Positions 1 through 24,953 of a stretch of 64,000 nucleotides of DNA are shown one piece after another (the stretch's first letter is position 1; every line of letters begins with the position of its first letter). The notes under the pieces were generated by a model. It had not been told where the DNA came from, did no database searches, and saw nothing but the letters and a program-made list of their open reading frames with translations. Origin of the DNA: Anopheles merus (taxonomy: Eukaryota; Arthropoda; Insecta; Diptera; Culicidae); NCBI RefSeq assembly GCF_017562075.2, contig NC_054083.1, forward strand, positions 7,570,768 through 7,634,767, written 5' to 3'. Both the position numbers and the translations under genes were made by a program.

Positions 1-159
1 TGTATTTCATCGTTAGACGTTTTTCTTTACATCTCAGTAACACAGAATATAATGCTATTAGTTTCAGTTATAGTCTTTCACATAACATGGTGGACTTGGC
101 TTTGCAAATATATTTGCCGCGGCCCACATCCAATGAGAGCATACATTTTTTGACTTAGT

Positions 160-423
160 TCAAAGTTTTTGATAAAAATATGTTTTAATCTTATACTAGA
201 CATGCCTGTTGAAAATGTAATATTAATGGGGACAAAAATGCACAAAATATATAATAATAAGCTTTTCTTTTTTAAAATATATTCTTTCGCGAACTACCTC
301 TGTTAATGCCAAGGGCCACAATTTTTATTTTTATATTTTATATATTTTTATAGAGACTGAGCCGGTTGGCATCATTCGCTTCTTAGGACCACAAGTGGTC
401 CGCGGACCGGTTGGAGACCACTG
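160..423 (-). repeat. hAT-like MITE remnant, copy A
   Basis: The stretch around 190-280 (tagacatgcc ... aagctttt) recurs near 23930-24060 and, inverted, near 28745-28885. The segment ends at 399-423 in a 'tggtccgcggacc' block followed by CCACTG, the reverse complement of the CAGTGG start typical of hAT elements. The other end was not found, so this is probably a truncated non-autonomous element. Positions before 160 show nothing recognisable. The family assignment is inference. Confidence 0.45.
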
Positions 424-1184
424 CCCTAGAACGTTACAATTGATACAAGTAAAGTATCAATTCCCGTGCGAAACAGTCCGTAAAGTTTCAAAAACTGTTT
501 GAACAGTAATATGAAATATTTTGTATGAGATTCAAAGCATATAAAATCGATCGTAATTCGATCTCTTCTTATGGAAATTTTTTGGAGAGTAAGCCCAACT
601 TCTGTTTTTGAAATGACAAAACTGTGTTATTGTTATATTTCTTTTCATTTCAAAACTAATTCAAAAATAAGTAAGGTCAGACTGCCTAACAGGTTATATA
701 GTTTTCGTTGTGTTACCCAAATTTAAAATACATAAAATCAGCGTTAGAGATTGGATTGAATGTTGCTATTTAAATAGCTTTTTATAAACGCAGCCTACAG
801 GTTACTGTTACATTGTCATCTATTGATGCTCATTATGCACCACACATGGTGCAAATACAAGGATTTTGTTTCCTTTCCGCTTTACCGAGAACTGATGACT
901 TTTTCGGTGGGGCTCGGTAACCATCTGTTATGTATACGGTCGTTTTTCGTATTCCATTTAAATTGTCCCCACCCATGCGCACTGAGCTGTGGATAAAATT
1001 AAAATTAAGGTTTTTAGTTGGAACAATCAAAGATATTGATTAAATTATGCGATAAGCATTTTAATAAAAAACATACCTCAAAAAAGTTGTCTAAATTCGT
1101 TGACTCTTTCACGCACTCTGTGTATCTCTGTCGCTTTCTTTCTTTCTTGTTTTAGCCTGCTCACGTCGTCGTGACATGGCCCGA

Positions 1185-1403
1185 TCAACAATAATTCTTC
1201 AGGATGCTCATTCCCTCGCTACTGCCTCCCATCCATGTAGACACCCGATCTCCGACAGGTTTTGCTTCACCTGATCTAGCCAATAAACTCGCTGTACTCC
1301 TCTGTGTTGTGTCGAACTGGGGGTCGAAGACCTTCTTGGTGGAGCTTAAGTCCGGCATCCTCATAACATGCCTGAGCCATCGTATCCAGTCGGCCTTCGC
1401 CAT
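1185..1403 (-). pseudogene. C-terminal tail of a non-LTR retrotransposon ORF2
   Basis: The minus strand encodes a 72-residue stretch containing RWLRHVMRMPD. This resembles the 'RWLGHVxRMP' segment near the C-terminus of many insect non-LTR retrotransposon ORF2 proteins, where it is followed by a basic, R-rich stretch. No reverse transcriptase or endonuclease motif lies alongside, so this is a short relic. It could be the end of an RTE- or jockey-like element. The assignment rests on one motif only. Confidence 0.4.
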
Positions 1404-1440
1404 CGTCAGGATCTCCTCCTCATACGGGGGTTTTTATTGA

Positions 1441-4081
1441 TGTTGAACCAACTGTTACAATGAAACCATAATAAAATTTTGATGAAATTGCGCCAAAAAT
1501 TTCGTCGACAATTTGCTTCCATCTTGATTGTGGGTGAAATGGCTCAGAACCTTAGAACAGAACCGTAATTTTTTTACGAACCGATAAATAAACTATGTTC
1601 CATAACCTTCCACATGTCCTCCATGAACGTTGTCCAGCGTTCATCTCCATCATAGTACATAAATTGAGGAAATCTCACCATAACCGGAACAGTTTCCATT
1701 CAATTGAGCTTTTAAAATACATACACCACTGCTTGGTTCTTCGAAGGAATGGCGAAAAACCTGTACAAAAGGTAAAACTGAACGACAATTTTCTGTTTCC
1801 TTTTATTGTGTGTCACGCATGGATGCATTCAGACAGTCTTCGGGTTAAACGACAACAGCCAAAGAACTTGTGTTTTCTTCGTGACGTGTCTTACCATGCG
1901 ACGTTAACATTCGAGGCGCCACAATACATTTTTATTTCTTGAACGCTGGTATGCAATCTAACCAGCTGGTGCAAGGTTGGTTTTTGTTATTGGCAACTCC
2001 ATATGCGAAAACATTACTGTTCCCTCAATATCAAGGTTAGAATCTCACAGTACTTTGCGAAATATGTGATATTTTTGCTACCTAAGAGACACTCATAAAT
2101 GTATTATTTAAGTAACATTTTCAATTATATTCTATCACATTTGCAAGGCGCCCAAATAGTTGTGATTTTTTCCTACGCACAAACCGTCGAAAATGCATTT
2201 TTTACAATCACATAAAATAATAAAAACTAAACTTTGTATTGACATGGCATGTTGTTTAGATAGTTTATATTTACTTTCCTGCAATGTGCGCTCCCTTCAT
2301 CCAAAATCAACAGAAATTTTCATACCAAGCACGACGAAAGAAGCGGAATAGGCATGCATAAATAGCTGGGCTGGGACGAGAGTTTCACTTGTTGGCGTGC
2401 AAAGTAAATTGTATCATGGCAAAAGGAAAAGCGTTGCTTCAGGTTTCCATGCGAACTATTCACGAACGATCTAAGGTTCAATTGCATGTCGCGTATTGAA
2501 CGCAGGGCGGAATCCGTTTGATGTTTGTTATTTCATGTAAAACGGTCCTTATCGAAAAGGTGTGCTTCGAAAATAGGAAAACATATATACACATAGTTGC
2601 TTACCTTCAATTTCGGAAAAACGAAATTGATTTTCTTGTAAAGTTTCCTTTCGTGTTTTTTTTTTGTACAATTAAAAATGCAATTTAGAAACGCTGTTCA
2701 TATGAAATGAGAAAGCATGTTTTGGAGCAGTATTTAGCGGTTTAACACATCACAGGTCGTGGCTACCAATTTGATACAAACTTACTGATCCTCTACTGTT
2801 CCATTTAGTGTGTGATAATAAGCTACGAAGCTACGGAGATTGCTGTAGGCAATTATACTTAGGTTCATGACATCTAATACATATCCTTGAAACATGTGAA
2901 AATAATGCGTCGCTCAAACACGCCCAGAGCGTGTGCATCGCTCATTCAGATGGCCCAGACTCCCGATAAAGCACCACCGGGCGAAATAATGTGCAAATCA
3001 ATTTCTTTTGTAATGCAATAAGTTATAATAAGCAATAATAATGAAATAAGAACTTTAAAAAAATACTACAACATCTCCGTCGTCATGCAATTTGAAGTAA
3101 AATGCTCATTATTTACTTAGATTAGCGTATTGCTTTCCATCTACGTTAACTGTTTTATAGGTAGTTTAAAGCTAATCAATGAATCGATTCGTATTATAAT
3201 CTCGTACATTTTTCTTGTGCTACAAAGTATGGTAAAATTTGTGAAACCAAATCGCGTGAAATTGTTATCAGAATACATAAAAAAATCAATTTATATCGCC
3301 AATGAAAATCTGTATTACTCTTCGAATTTTCAAATCGTTTTCCAATTATCCTAGTGTTTGACACGCTCCCTCTTTCAGAATTGAATTCACACTCTCTCTC
3401 TATGCGGTATTTCAATCGTTACAATTTCATTTCTTTTCAATTCGTTTGAAATGGTGGCTCCCTTGCTGGCTTATTATAGGGAGCTTTAAATGCATAGACT
3501 AAAACCCTCAAATTCCAGCATCCTGTGAGTTGATTGTGTGGGTCCCAGCTTTAATCCAGCACTTTGAAGCCAATTGAATTGAGTTGACCGAGCGCCAAGT
3601 TTATTATGGTTCTGCCAATTTCATTTCTTCTTTTCACCACTCGTTATTCAAACCCACAATCAAGCGTTGTTAAGAAGTGTTTTTTTGTATTTGCATTGCA
3701 CGCTCGGATTAGCTATGAATACGAAAGGGCATGTCAATACGATTGCTTCCGAAAAAGAGGATTTTAGCTGGCTGTCAAAAGTACTTCCTAACAGCAGAGC
3801 CAAACTTGTGCTAATCGGGTTCGCTGAAATCAACCACTGGGTTTCTTGACCCATTTCAAAACGGATATAGTAACAGTGAAAGAAATCTATGTTCTATCCT
3901 GCTCCTGGCTCAGCACATATTCCCAACGGTCCGCTGATACGCGAATGAAAGTTATTCCCCTGGTGAGGGTTTTACTAACAGTTTGTTTCATTATAATCCT
4001 GTTTCCCATCGTGGTCTCATATGATTGTGATACTCGTTCAACCGAACCACGGTGCATACGGGATGGGTTTCTTTGCAGAAA
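1441..4081. other. Intergenic / 5' region of the receptor gene, no gene recognised
   Basis: No convincing coding exon was seen on either strand. A TATA-like ATAAATA at about 2359 lies roughly 30 bp upstream of TTCACTTG, which could be a core promoter for the downstream receptor, but nothing else supports that. At 3945 a frame opens with a hydrophobic, signal-peptide-like start and stops at 4116-4118, just before the first receptor exon (see the receptor entry). Confidence 0.3.
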
Positions 4082-16123
<12,042 letters not shown>

Positions 16124-18171
16124 TCGTGTCACACCCGCCCCATGCACTTTCCCTTCCGTAATGTTCCCACCAAGCTTGAGTGATCGATGGGTTGCCAAGC
16201 ACCTTCACCTTTCTGTCATAGTTGCCCTTTGTAGGGCCAGAGCTTTCGTGACACTTCTGTACAGCTGGACGGTGCAAAGGTTATCGCTAGGTTCAATTGC
16301 TAAACGAATTTTGTAGGTTAGGTCTGCGGAAAATTACCATCCTACAAGTAACGAAGTGCACAATGCAGTATTTGCAACACAAGCGACTGCTGCAATAATA
16401 GCCGATTGCAGTATTCATAGACGTAGAATACCTAGAAAATGAACCTGTTGTAGAGCTATTTTTACTGCTAAATGGGCTAGACGAAAAAAAATCAGCATAA
16501 AGTAACCATGGTTGCTATTTACTAGCCATGGGTTGGAGTTGTGATTTTATCAAAAACCAAAACACAAAACGAACAAGAAAATACGACTAAGGTGTATATA
16601 ATACTCGTTAAATTGAACACAGGGCTTCCCCCTGTTGGTAAGAAATATAAAAAGGAATAACATGCGTAGAAAACAGCGATAGAACATGTACAGCACTAAG
16701 GTTAAATTAATTCATCAGATTAAACTACATATTCATCGGTTCATAGAGCGATACTCGTTTTTCATGCTCAGAAAAAATGTAAAGGGAACCATTTTTTTTA
16801 AAGAGAAATAAAAGTCTATATTGATAATCGTATTGAAACCTGATCAGCATGCAGCGTAGTGAATTGCGATTAACATTTTAAGTTCGAGTCTCCCGGGAAT
16901 CGAGTTGGCTCGAGGATGGTTTCAATCTGAAAGTTGTAGCAATTATTTATCAATCGTCAAAACCCACCGTTACAATGCGAACCAACTTCACATCGAGAAA
17001 AGGAGCTGACGTTGCTCGGTGTGTAGAAATGTTTGCTTCGTGCAGGCTCACTGTTGAATGTAATATCCTGTGCAAGGTCCACTGAGCCCCAAACCTTCTT
17101 TAGGATATTCGTCGCATGTGGCCCGAATACACCATTACGGTTATTATGTTGATTTAAGGAAACTGCTGGAAGGAAAAGGTTATGCGACCCGCCACACTTT
17201 TAGCTTTGCGTTTAGATCGTAACGATTCTGGACCAAAGTAATGTGAGACCGGTATACTTATGTGCGCGCACTTCGAAACCCGTAGCATCGTTCCATTTCA
17301 ATTATTTTCTGTATTAAGTTACGAGAATAATGTTTATTATCATTTTTTTAATTCAAAGTAATTGCTACAACTTCAGAAACTTAACGATAAGAATCCGTGA
17401 TAATTGATCTATTACTCATCGAAGTATATATTCAAATATCATTCAAGTTACATATAGCTTTGAAAGGTTGAAATGACCTAATGTCAATCGTACAAAAACA
17501 GAAACCAAATTGTCACGTAACTATCAAGAATTTGTTTAACTAGTTGCGTACGTTGTAGGACCAAATGCAAAGCGGCACAACAATGGCATAAGAAATGTAA
17601 AAGGCACATCCAAATGCAAAAAATGAATGGATGTGCTTGTTAGAGCTTATGTAATGTGTAAACCTAGAAACTAAGCAAAACAAAAAAAAAAGAAAATAAT
17701 CAAGAGAAATCCTAACAAAAATCGATTCCAATTAGTGAAAAACGAATTTAAAACGACGAACGTATTTTGCATTTAACAGAGTAGTGCGATTTTGTGACAA
17801 ATATAGTCAAAATATAAACGAAGATACTAGGGAATGTGGTGTACGAAGGAATAAGAGTCACTGTATTTTGAATTGTAGCTGCCAAGATGTGGCGTAAAGA
17901 GGCGTAAAATTATTTATACATTCAAGGAACTATTGTTTGATTATATTTTGTATAGAACATGATGACAAACTAATTATTTTGTCTCCGATTATAATTCGTG
18001 GTAGGGTGTGTTATTTCCAATAGATTCGCTATAATTTAACTTTTGGTTTTGTTCGCTATTATGATTTTGTATCGTTTGATAAATGTTGTGTATAGAACGC
18101 TGCCTCGTCTTGTGGGTTCACCGGTGACAGCATGGCTAAAATAAAACATTAATAAAACGGCGTTAAATAAA
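16124..18171 (+). other. Probable receptor 3' UTR with clustered polyadenylation signals
   Basis: No coding exon is seen after the receptor stop. AATAAA hexamers occur at 16807-16812 and then as a cluster at 18140-18145, 18151-18156 and 18166-18171. Transcripts probably end after one or both sites. Confidence 0.5.
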
Positions 18172-18180
18172 ACTCTTATA

Positions 18181-18390
18181 CAGGGGCGGATTACGCACTA
18201 TGCAAACTTAGCGGCTACATGGGGCCCCGTGTTCTCGAGGGGCCCCTAAAAAGGAACCTACTCTTTAAGTTAAATTGCTACTCAATCTTTTTCTGGTCGA
18301 CAATCTTTGATGCAACCAACTATTCGACACTTCAACCAGACCTAATTCGTTTGACCGCTTAGGACCTCCACTTGTCTTAATCCGCCACTG
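18181..18390. mobile_element. hAT-like MITE (210 bp)
   Basis: The ends are imperfect inverted repeats: CAGGGGCGGATTA on the left, and the reverse complement of the right end reads CAGTGGCGGATTA. The flanking 8-mers ctcttata (18173-18180) and cgctaata (18391-18398) match at 6 of 8 positions, consistent with a decayed 8 bp duplication. A ggggcccc block lies inside. Confidence 0.6.
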
Positions 18391-19029
18391 CGCTAATACG
18401 CAAAGATATCCAGAATGGTATGATCGTGCATATGCATACATAATCTAAATACATAAATAACAGCAGAATATTGCACTGTTGTTTCAGCATGAAAAAACAA
18501 CACATTTTAACGACGTTTTGTCTTTGCGCAACATGCCACGAAGATGAAATTTCGAGAGTCAAAAACATCACGCCTCAGATTCGGATTATTATCATCACCA
18601 TCTCAGCAGATCATCATCACTTAGTGTTCATCATTTATTTATACGACGCGTACTGCGTTGTTTGTTTTCTGTTCTTATCTAACGTCAGTTTGTCTTCATT
18701 ATACTGCATGCAACATTATATCTAGGACTAGTGTAACTGAAAAAAAAAACTACACGCCCAGTGGTGAAAGCTCCGCCAACGAAAGACGGGATAAAACAAA
18801 ACAGTCCATCAGAAGCAGTTCAAGCTAGACGTTAAAATTATGCAACAACACAACGAGTTGACACTGCTGTCTAGATTTCAAGGAATCTGAGCTGGGCTAT
18901 CCTTGGAATAATAGCGTGAAAGCATTAGCTTAAAAAAAAAAACAAGATAATAAAGTTCCAGCCATCAGTGGACCCTCCATTGCTAATCCTTTCAAGAAGT
19001 CTACATCTTTTCCTTTGTTGCAATGCACA

Positions 19030-22000
19030 TCAGGGTAAATCACCGTCGGAGCCATCCTCTTCGACAGCACCCTCATTCCGCGCGTCCGCCAATCCACCAC
19101 TGCACATGTTGACAACAGTTTCATCCTGCATCCGGTGATCCTTCTCGGTACGGTCAAGACCCCCGGTGTGCCCTCCTGTGTCTGGTGCGGCAGGAGCATG
19201 AATCTGCCCACCAGCAGCCACCGTAAGAGCTCCGTTAAGTCGGTCGGCCATTTTTAGGTACTGTGAATGAAAAGGGGTAAGCAATGATAATGGATAAGAC
19301 CAAACCCAGAGCAGACGATGACATGAGGTCAGCAAAATAAAGAAAAAAATATTATGCGACGCACGGGTAAAAGAAAAAAAAATACTTCGCACAAAAACGA
19401 CCACAATAAAACGCAGGCTCACTCGCCACGTAAGTGTGCCAAATTTTTCCTTTTCCTTCTGTTTAACGCGCTTCAAAGTGAATCATGGTTGTCGTTTAGT
19501 ACCCCAGCATGCAATCAGTGTAATCATACTTGCCTCACGATGGACCGTAATGTGTTGAGTCATGTCGAGAAAGTTGCTCAGATACAGCACAGATTGGTCC
19601 GATTTTCCGACTTCGTAACAATAGAGTGCGAAGTTAAGATAGATTAGCGGGTTCTTGACGGCGTCCGGAAGCATGGTTGACTTCTCCAGCGAAAGGTAAG
19701 CGTTTCCGGGATCATTTAAATGCCGCAGACAAGCTGTAGTAGCGCGATGGCAGGGTAGAAAAGTTTTATCGAGGGTTTTATTTATTGATGTACTCTGGCG
19801 TTCGTTCTTAGAAAACATGATTTGAAACTCACTTCCCAACAACATGTAGCACTCGGCATGCTCTGGCCGTAGACTTATCGCAGCAGCTAGCGTTTGAAAG
19901 GCACTCACGTATTGTTGGGCTGTAATTTAAGTTCAGTAATGGGTAAGAGGGAAAAAAAACACAGACTTCCTTTCTCCAGCAATATCCTTTCTAGTTTTGG
20001 AGCCTACCTGTTACCAACACCAGTCCAAGATTGTAAAGCGCGTTAAAGTTCAACGGCGAAACCCAGGTTGCTTTCCTAAGGCATGAAATTGCCTGCGTAA
20101 AAATATGAAAAGTTTATTGAATGAAGGTTATAACTGTTCCAGTAATAAGTTTTGCTGTAGGAGTAGTAATGACAGCAACTTACAGCAATAAATTTCTGCT
20201 TCTTGAAAAAGCATAAACCGATATTACTCCAAACTTCCGAGCTTTCGTCTGTTAAGTTCGATATTCGTTTATACTTATTAAGTGCACCGTCAATGTCATT
20301 TTTGGACTGCAAAATATTTTAATATTAATTAATTTGCTTGCAATCCGAAAATATGCATAGAGTAAGAAAATATTTTATAAATCCCAGGCTGTAAACAAAG
20401 CAGTAAATTGTGCGTCGAATATTAAATGACAAACTTTAACAGCGTTAAAAAAGTTAAGGACATTGTTGAACCATGTTGTTGACCCGTATGCACCAGTTTT
20501 AAAGCTATTCACTCCGGTAAACTGAGTGCTAGTAAACTTATGAAACCATAACATTATGCTTGACCAGGAATTTATACTTGAAGGACTTTGCGACGGTGAA
20601 CGTTCATAATCTACGTTTTGTTCGGTTGCCAAGCCTTAGATCGTAACCACGCAACTTAAGGACTGGTTCTATGAAATAAACGTCATATCTGAATCAAAAC
20701 GGGCTTTGTTTCAGTTGAAAAACATATGGCTTCATTGGTAAATGGCTGCTTGCTTGTTTGAAATTTGAAAAATGTTATCTCAAAAAAGTTTTTTACCATA
20801 AAGATTTTACATAATTGAGAAGCGAATAGCTAACTTAGCTTGTAATATCACTACAAAACTACCAAACTGTAAACAGTTTTTTAAGTGTTGTAATTATTAT
20901 AAAATCTAAGTTTATTATAAGTTTATATAAGTCCAGATAAGTTGATACATTTTTTATACAGAATGTTATTGTTCCTAAACTTTAGTATTTGCAGCAAATA
21001 AACCAGTACAGTCTTTGCCCGAGTTACGAGACACTCTTGATACGCAAATTTGAGTTACACAATTTTTTAATATGTTAAATCAGTACAATTTTCTCCAACA
21101 ATTTCCAAATGTAAAATAAATTAAATTATCGTTGATTGTTTGAAGAAAAAAAAAAGACACTAAAAAGACAGAAATAATATAATCTTTTATACGATTTATA
21201 TTAAAAATGTAATTTAGTGCATAAAAGCAACAAATTTAATCAAAATCAACCATGTATGAACAATAGTTTAGCTGACTTACGTGACATTTGACTTACGCGA
21301 AAATCCGAGTTACGCGAATGTCTTCGAGACGCATTATTCGCGTAACTCGGGGAAAGGCTGTACCTATCTATGATGGTTTGGTCCAATAGACTAGTGGTCA
21401 ATAAAAATATAAAAGAAACAAGTAAAATTCTACGAAAATATCCAAGTTGAGCGAAATATTCAAAGGGACATCAAAATTAGAAAGAGCCACAAGCAAATCG
21501 TTAGCCGTACATTTCCGAACATTAGACAATTGATAAACACTAAATAGATTATTGCGACTAGAGCTTTGCAAGCGTGACAACAACAAATTTTCTTATTGCG
21601 TTTAATAGAAAAGCATTGACCTACATACTTGTAATATTGATCCCAATGCTAGTAGGGCGCTTGTATGCTTGGAATCGGTTGCCGTTGCATCAAGTAATTT
21701 TTCGAACGCCCGCTGGTACTCGTTGATTTTTAAGTACAGTATACCTATCTGCGTCATCAAGGATACGTCATCTTGCGTTATTCTGGAAGAAGTAAGCAAA
21801 GCAAATAAAGCCGTAAACCGCAACCAAACTAGTTTAAAAAAAGCCTTCGAACTTACTGCAAACAATTTTCTATCATTTCTATCGCTTTGATGCTGTCTCC
21901 TTCTTCGATGTAAATTTCGGCCAAAATCTTATAGCTTTCTACGTGCTTACCGCAAGTGACGGCTTGCTTGAGATATTCCTTTGCCTCACCGACACCCGCC

Positions 22001-22715
22001 TTTGGCTGTCCGAAATTTTTGTAATACATCTCACCAATGTGATGATAGATTTCGTGGTCAGGTCGTTCAAGTAGAGTTTCCGCTTTCAAAAATACTTCCA
22101 AAGCATTGCGAAATTTCCCCATCGAATATCTCCAGGCAGCAGGGAATAGAAAAAATAAACATTAAAGCCATAATGCATGTTTTTACATATTTGGTTTTCA
22201 ATATGCGCCTTTTCGACACTCACAGTGTTTTGGCGAGTTCCTTGTAGTTTTCTAATTCATTTTTGTTCAGCGCAATCGCTTGTTGAAAGCAGTGCACGGC
22301 TTCGGTTGAGTTGTTTTCCTCTCGCAAAATAAGGCCCTTCATGTAGTATAAGTACTGCTTGTCGTAGCAAATGCTCAGCTGACGGTCAATCAATTTTTTG
22401 CACTGCTCAAAATGCTTCCTGGTATACAAACCGTGTATCAGCCAGTTCATGTGGCGATTTGTTACACTTTGAGGTTTCATTGCTGGAAGGCAAATAGTGA
22501 CACAGTTTTTTGTTCAGTTTTGAGAATTCGTTACGGTATAGTACCTCCGTGTCATTCTTTTGCATAAAACTACTGTTTGGTTATGTTTTTGTAGATTGGA
22601 AGAAATGTGTTACCAAACAGCACTTACCTGCCTGTGAAGAAAGTTGCTTGTTAGTTGACACACTCATGGTTCCTTCGTGCGCTCGTCCGTTACAGTACAC
22701 ATAACGTTCCGTCAT
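19030..22715 (-). CDS. BBS4: BBS4, BBSome subunit (nine exons, 499 residues)
   Basis: A TPR-repeat subunit of the BBSome, the coat that moves membrane proteins in and out of cilia. Exons on the minus strand: 22715-22628, 22482-22224, 22129-21857, 21782-21629, 20306-20184, 20092-20008, 19919-19833, 19733-19534, 19260-19030. All phases join, giving 499 residues against ~519 in human. Matching segments include HMNWLIHGLYTRKHFEQCKK near the N-terminus, ALNKYKRISNLTDESSEVWS then NIGLCFF, AISCLRKATWVSPLNF then LYNLGLV, and PLIYLNFALYCYEVG. The tail is acidic (VEEDGSDGDLP). A second ATG at 22667 is possible. Intron 8 (19533-19261) uses AG|GCAAGT, a GC-AG intron. Moving the donor to the nearby GT would shift frame and stop after ~10 codons. 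A ciliary X-box lies upstream. Confidence 0.93.
21009..21360. mobile_element. TA-flanked MITE (pogo/Tc1-mariner type), 352 bp
   Basis: TA occurs at 21007-21008 and 21361-21362. The left end is CAGTCTTTGCCCGAGTTACG and the right end is its inverted copy (cgtaactcggggaaaggctg). Further matched 'gagttac' and 'acgcgaa' blocks lie inside each end. There is no ORF. It lies in BBS4 intron 4. Confidence 0.7.
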
Positions 22716-22861
22716 CTTCCTTTGCCTGCCAAAACGCTTGAATTGGTTTTGTTTGTATTCTTTTCTGAAAACAATCGTGGACAGCACAAAGCATCGCCAG
22801 GTGTCAATTGCAACTGATGGCAAATTTGTTTTGGTAGTGAATTTGGAATTTGTTTGGATAC

Positions 22862-22876
22862 GTTGCCCCTAGCGAC
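22862..22876. promoter_or_regulatory. RFX-type X-box upstream of BBS4
   Basis: GTTGCC CCT AGCGAC fits the X-box consensus GYTNYY N1-3 RRNRAC at every position. It lies about 147 bp upstream of the BBS4 ATG at 22715. X-boxes near the start are the known control sites by which RFX factors switch on BBS and other ciliary genes in nematodes, flies and vertebrates. Function here is inference from motif, gene and distance. Confidence 0.65.
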
Positions 22877-23590
22877 CACGTTGCGCAATGGCGGTATGAA
22901 TGGTGACGTATCGTTCCACACCAGTAATGCTTTTAAAGAACGTATTCGAGTAATATACTGGTGCAAGTATGTTTTCCTTGTTTATTATTTTACTTGTTTA
23001 TTTTTTCCTTGTTTATAATCTTATATTTCACACAGGATCCCCTCTCGATTCTGGCATTTGCATCTCGTCAATTGTGCTTCCGAACCATTATCATACGCAA
23101 TGCAACTCCCCGCGATGGCCTTCTGAAAAATATAACATTTTCTTCGTTCCAGATACAACGGCGTTGTTCTTCCAAGTTTTAGACGATTTCTAGTTTTAAC
23201 AGATTTTGCAGTTTTCAGTCAGAAAAGATGTCCTTATCGTATAGTTTTGCTGAAAGTGATTGGTTTTGCTACTTAATTAATTACATCATTTCTCTTTTTT
23301 TTAAATATTTTTAAAATACAAAAAAGTTATTATCACCATAAGTTTAATTATAAGATAAAATTAATAACATTTAAACCCTTTGACAGACGGAGTTTGATTT
23401 TAGAACCAGAATGGCAAAAAGTTAATAAAAGAAAATAATATTGGCCCATTCTGCAAACCGTTGCTTTAAACATAATATGATGAGCAAAATATGTCATTAT
23501 CATTGTTTTATCTCCTTTCCGCTCCCCCCACGTGACGATTGAATCGAAACGGAGAGTCAAACCACAGTCTCACTCAGGCAAATCATTTAA
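22877..23590. other. Intergenic, nothing recognised
   Basis: No exon or repeat with clear ends was recognised between the BBS4 promoter and the repeat-rich block. Confidence 0.3.
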
Positions 23591-23604
23591 TGGGTTAATG
23601 ATAG

Positions 23605-23765
23605 ATTTTTTTGCAGATCTGCTTGAAGATATCTACCAACCTTACCTTCCGGCTGCCGAACTATCCGATAGTAAGGACTAACTACATATCCGGCTACGTG
23701 GGACTAAATAAGTCACGAAAGCTTGTATAGGCCGGCATGGCCGCGAATAAGAAGAAGAAATAGAA
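23605..23765 (+). mobile_element. tRNA-derived SINE, second subfamily (decayed)
   Basis: The segment 'ggactaacta..ccggct' followed by 'ggccggcatggccg' and an aagaagaag tail is shared with the copy at 59797-59945. It differs in its 3' half from the SINE200-like copies elsewhere in the window. Confidence 0.5.
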
Positions 23766-23879
23766 TAAAAAAAGATAAATAATAAATATAACTGCTTTCA
23801 AGTATGCATCAGATGAGAAAAAAATCTGAGCTAACCTAGAATAGACAGGATGTAATTGAATGAACTTGGACAATATAAT

Positions 23880-24080
23880 CGAAAAGTTACTAAAGTATAC
23901 ATATTGTAAACTTTGATCAATGCTTTATGAAGAAATATGTTTAATCTTGTTCTAGACATGCCAGTTTAAAATTAAATCTTAAATGTGGGGAAAATTCATT
24001 ACATTTATTGTTGTAAGCTTTTATTAAAAAAATAAATTATTTTGTGGACCAAGTTTTTTCATGCTACGGACTATAAGGGG
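23880..24080 (+). repeat. hAT-like MITE family, copy B (internal)
   Basis: It shares 'aatatgttt..atcttgttctagacatgcc', 'gtaagctttt' and 'tggaccaagtttttt' with the segments at 160-423 and, inverted, at 28742-28905. Terminal CAGTGG is not visible. Confidence 0.45.
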
Positions 24081-24950
24081 CTAATGGAAAAAATAAACTA
24101 GAGAACTCTCGTTAACTTTCATAGAATCACAGCTCTGTACAAATGTAGGGCAACTACTATTTGATCATCTGATCAATTCCACTGTTGTTCGTTTACTTTC
24201 ACTAAGAATAAATTATTTTACGTTTTCGCTTAACGTTCTTTTGTTATAGTTTTCCGTGTACATTAACATGAACATGTTCGTTGCGTTGTGTCTTAACATA
24301 TAAATATTATTTACAATATTTTTTTAATTTTATAGAAAATAGTTTCTGCCAGTAAAATTACCAGAGAATTTTGTTCTAATTAGAAAAGATTTCTTCCAGG
24401 TTTATAATACTATTAAAGGTTGGTTTTAAAAAAGAAAGATAAAACTTTTTTTTATCCAGTGTTGTATAACTGTCAATAAGACTTATTAAAAATTAAGTAA
24501 GTAACGTTTATATCATAATAAAAGCCGATTGATCGTAGGTTTATTGTCACCTCTATGAATGAAAAATCCCATGCTATTTGTTATTTGTTTATTTTCTTCA
24601 ACGGACCACCGGAATTCACAGCCCTCTCGAAGCATTAAATACTATACATAATATTTAACATTTTCAGCGTCGGTAATAGCATATATGAGCCAGTAAACAT
24701 AATTTGACACCTCTTTCGATCGAAATCTAACCTCGAAGGCTAAAAAAAAGCAACTTTGTTCAGAAGCGCGCGTGATCAAATAACGACGCTCCATCACGGC
24801 GAGAACGGACATCGTGCGGCAGGTTTTGAAAGTCGTATAAGTCCGTTCCGGTAATTTCAAAATGTTGGCACTATTAAACAACAATCGGAGCATCGATGGA
24901 CAGCTCGGTACCGAACGAATGACGATTCTAAGCAACAAGAAGCTTCCAAG
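24081..24950. other. Unassigned, possible minus-strand retroelement remnant
   Basis: The minus strand is open over about 24642-24968 with a segment reading MSVLAVMERRYLITRASEQS. I could not assign it to a known protein. It lies outside the TIR-bounded element starting at 24954, so it is not simply the end of the LINE there. Confidence 0.25.
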
Positions 24951-24953
24951 TAA

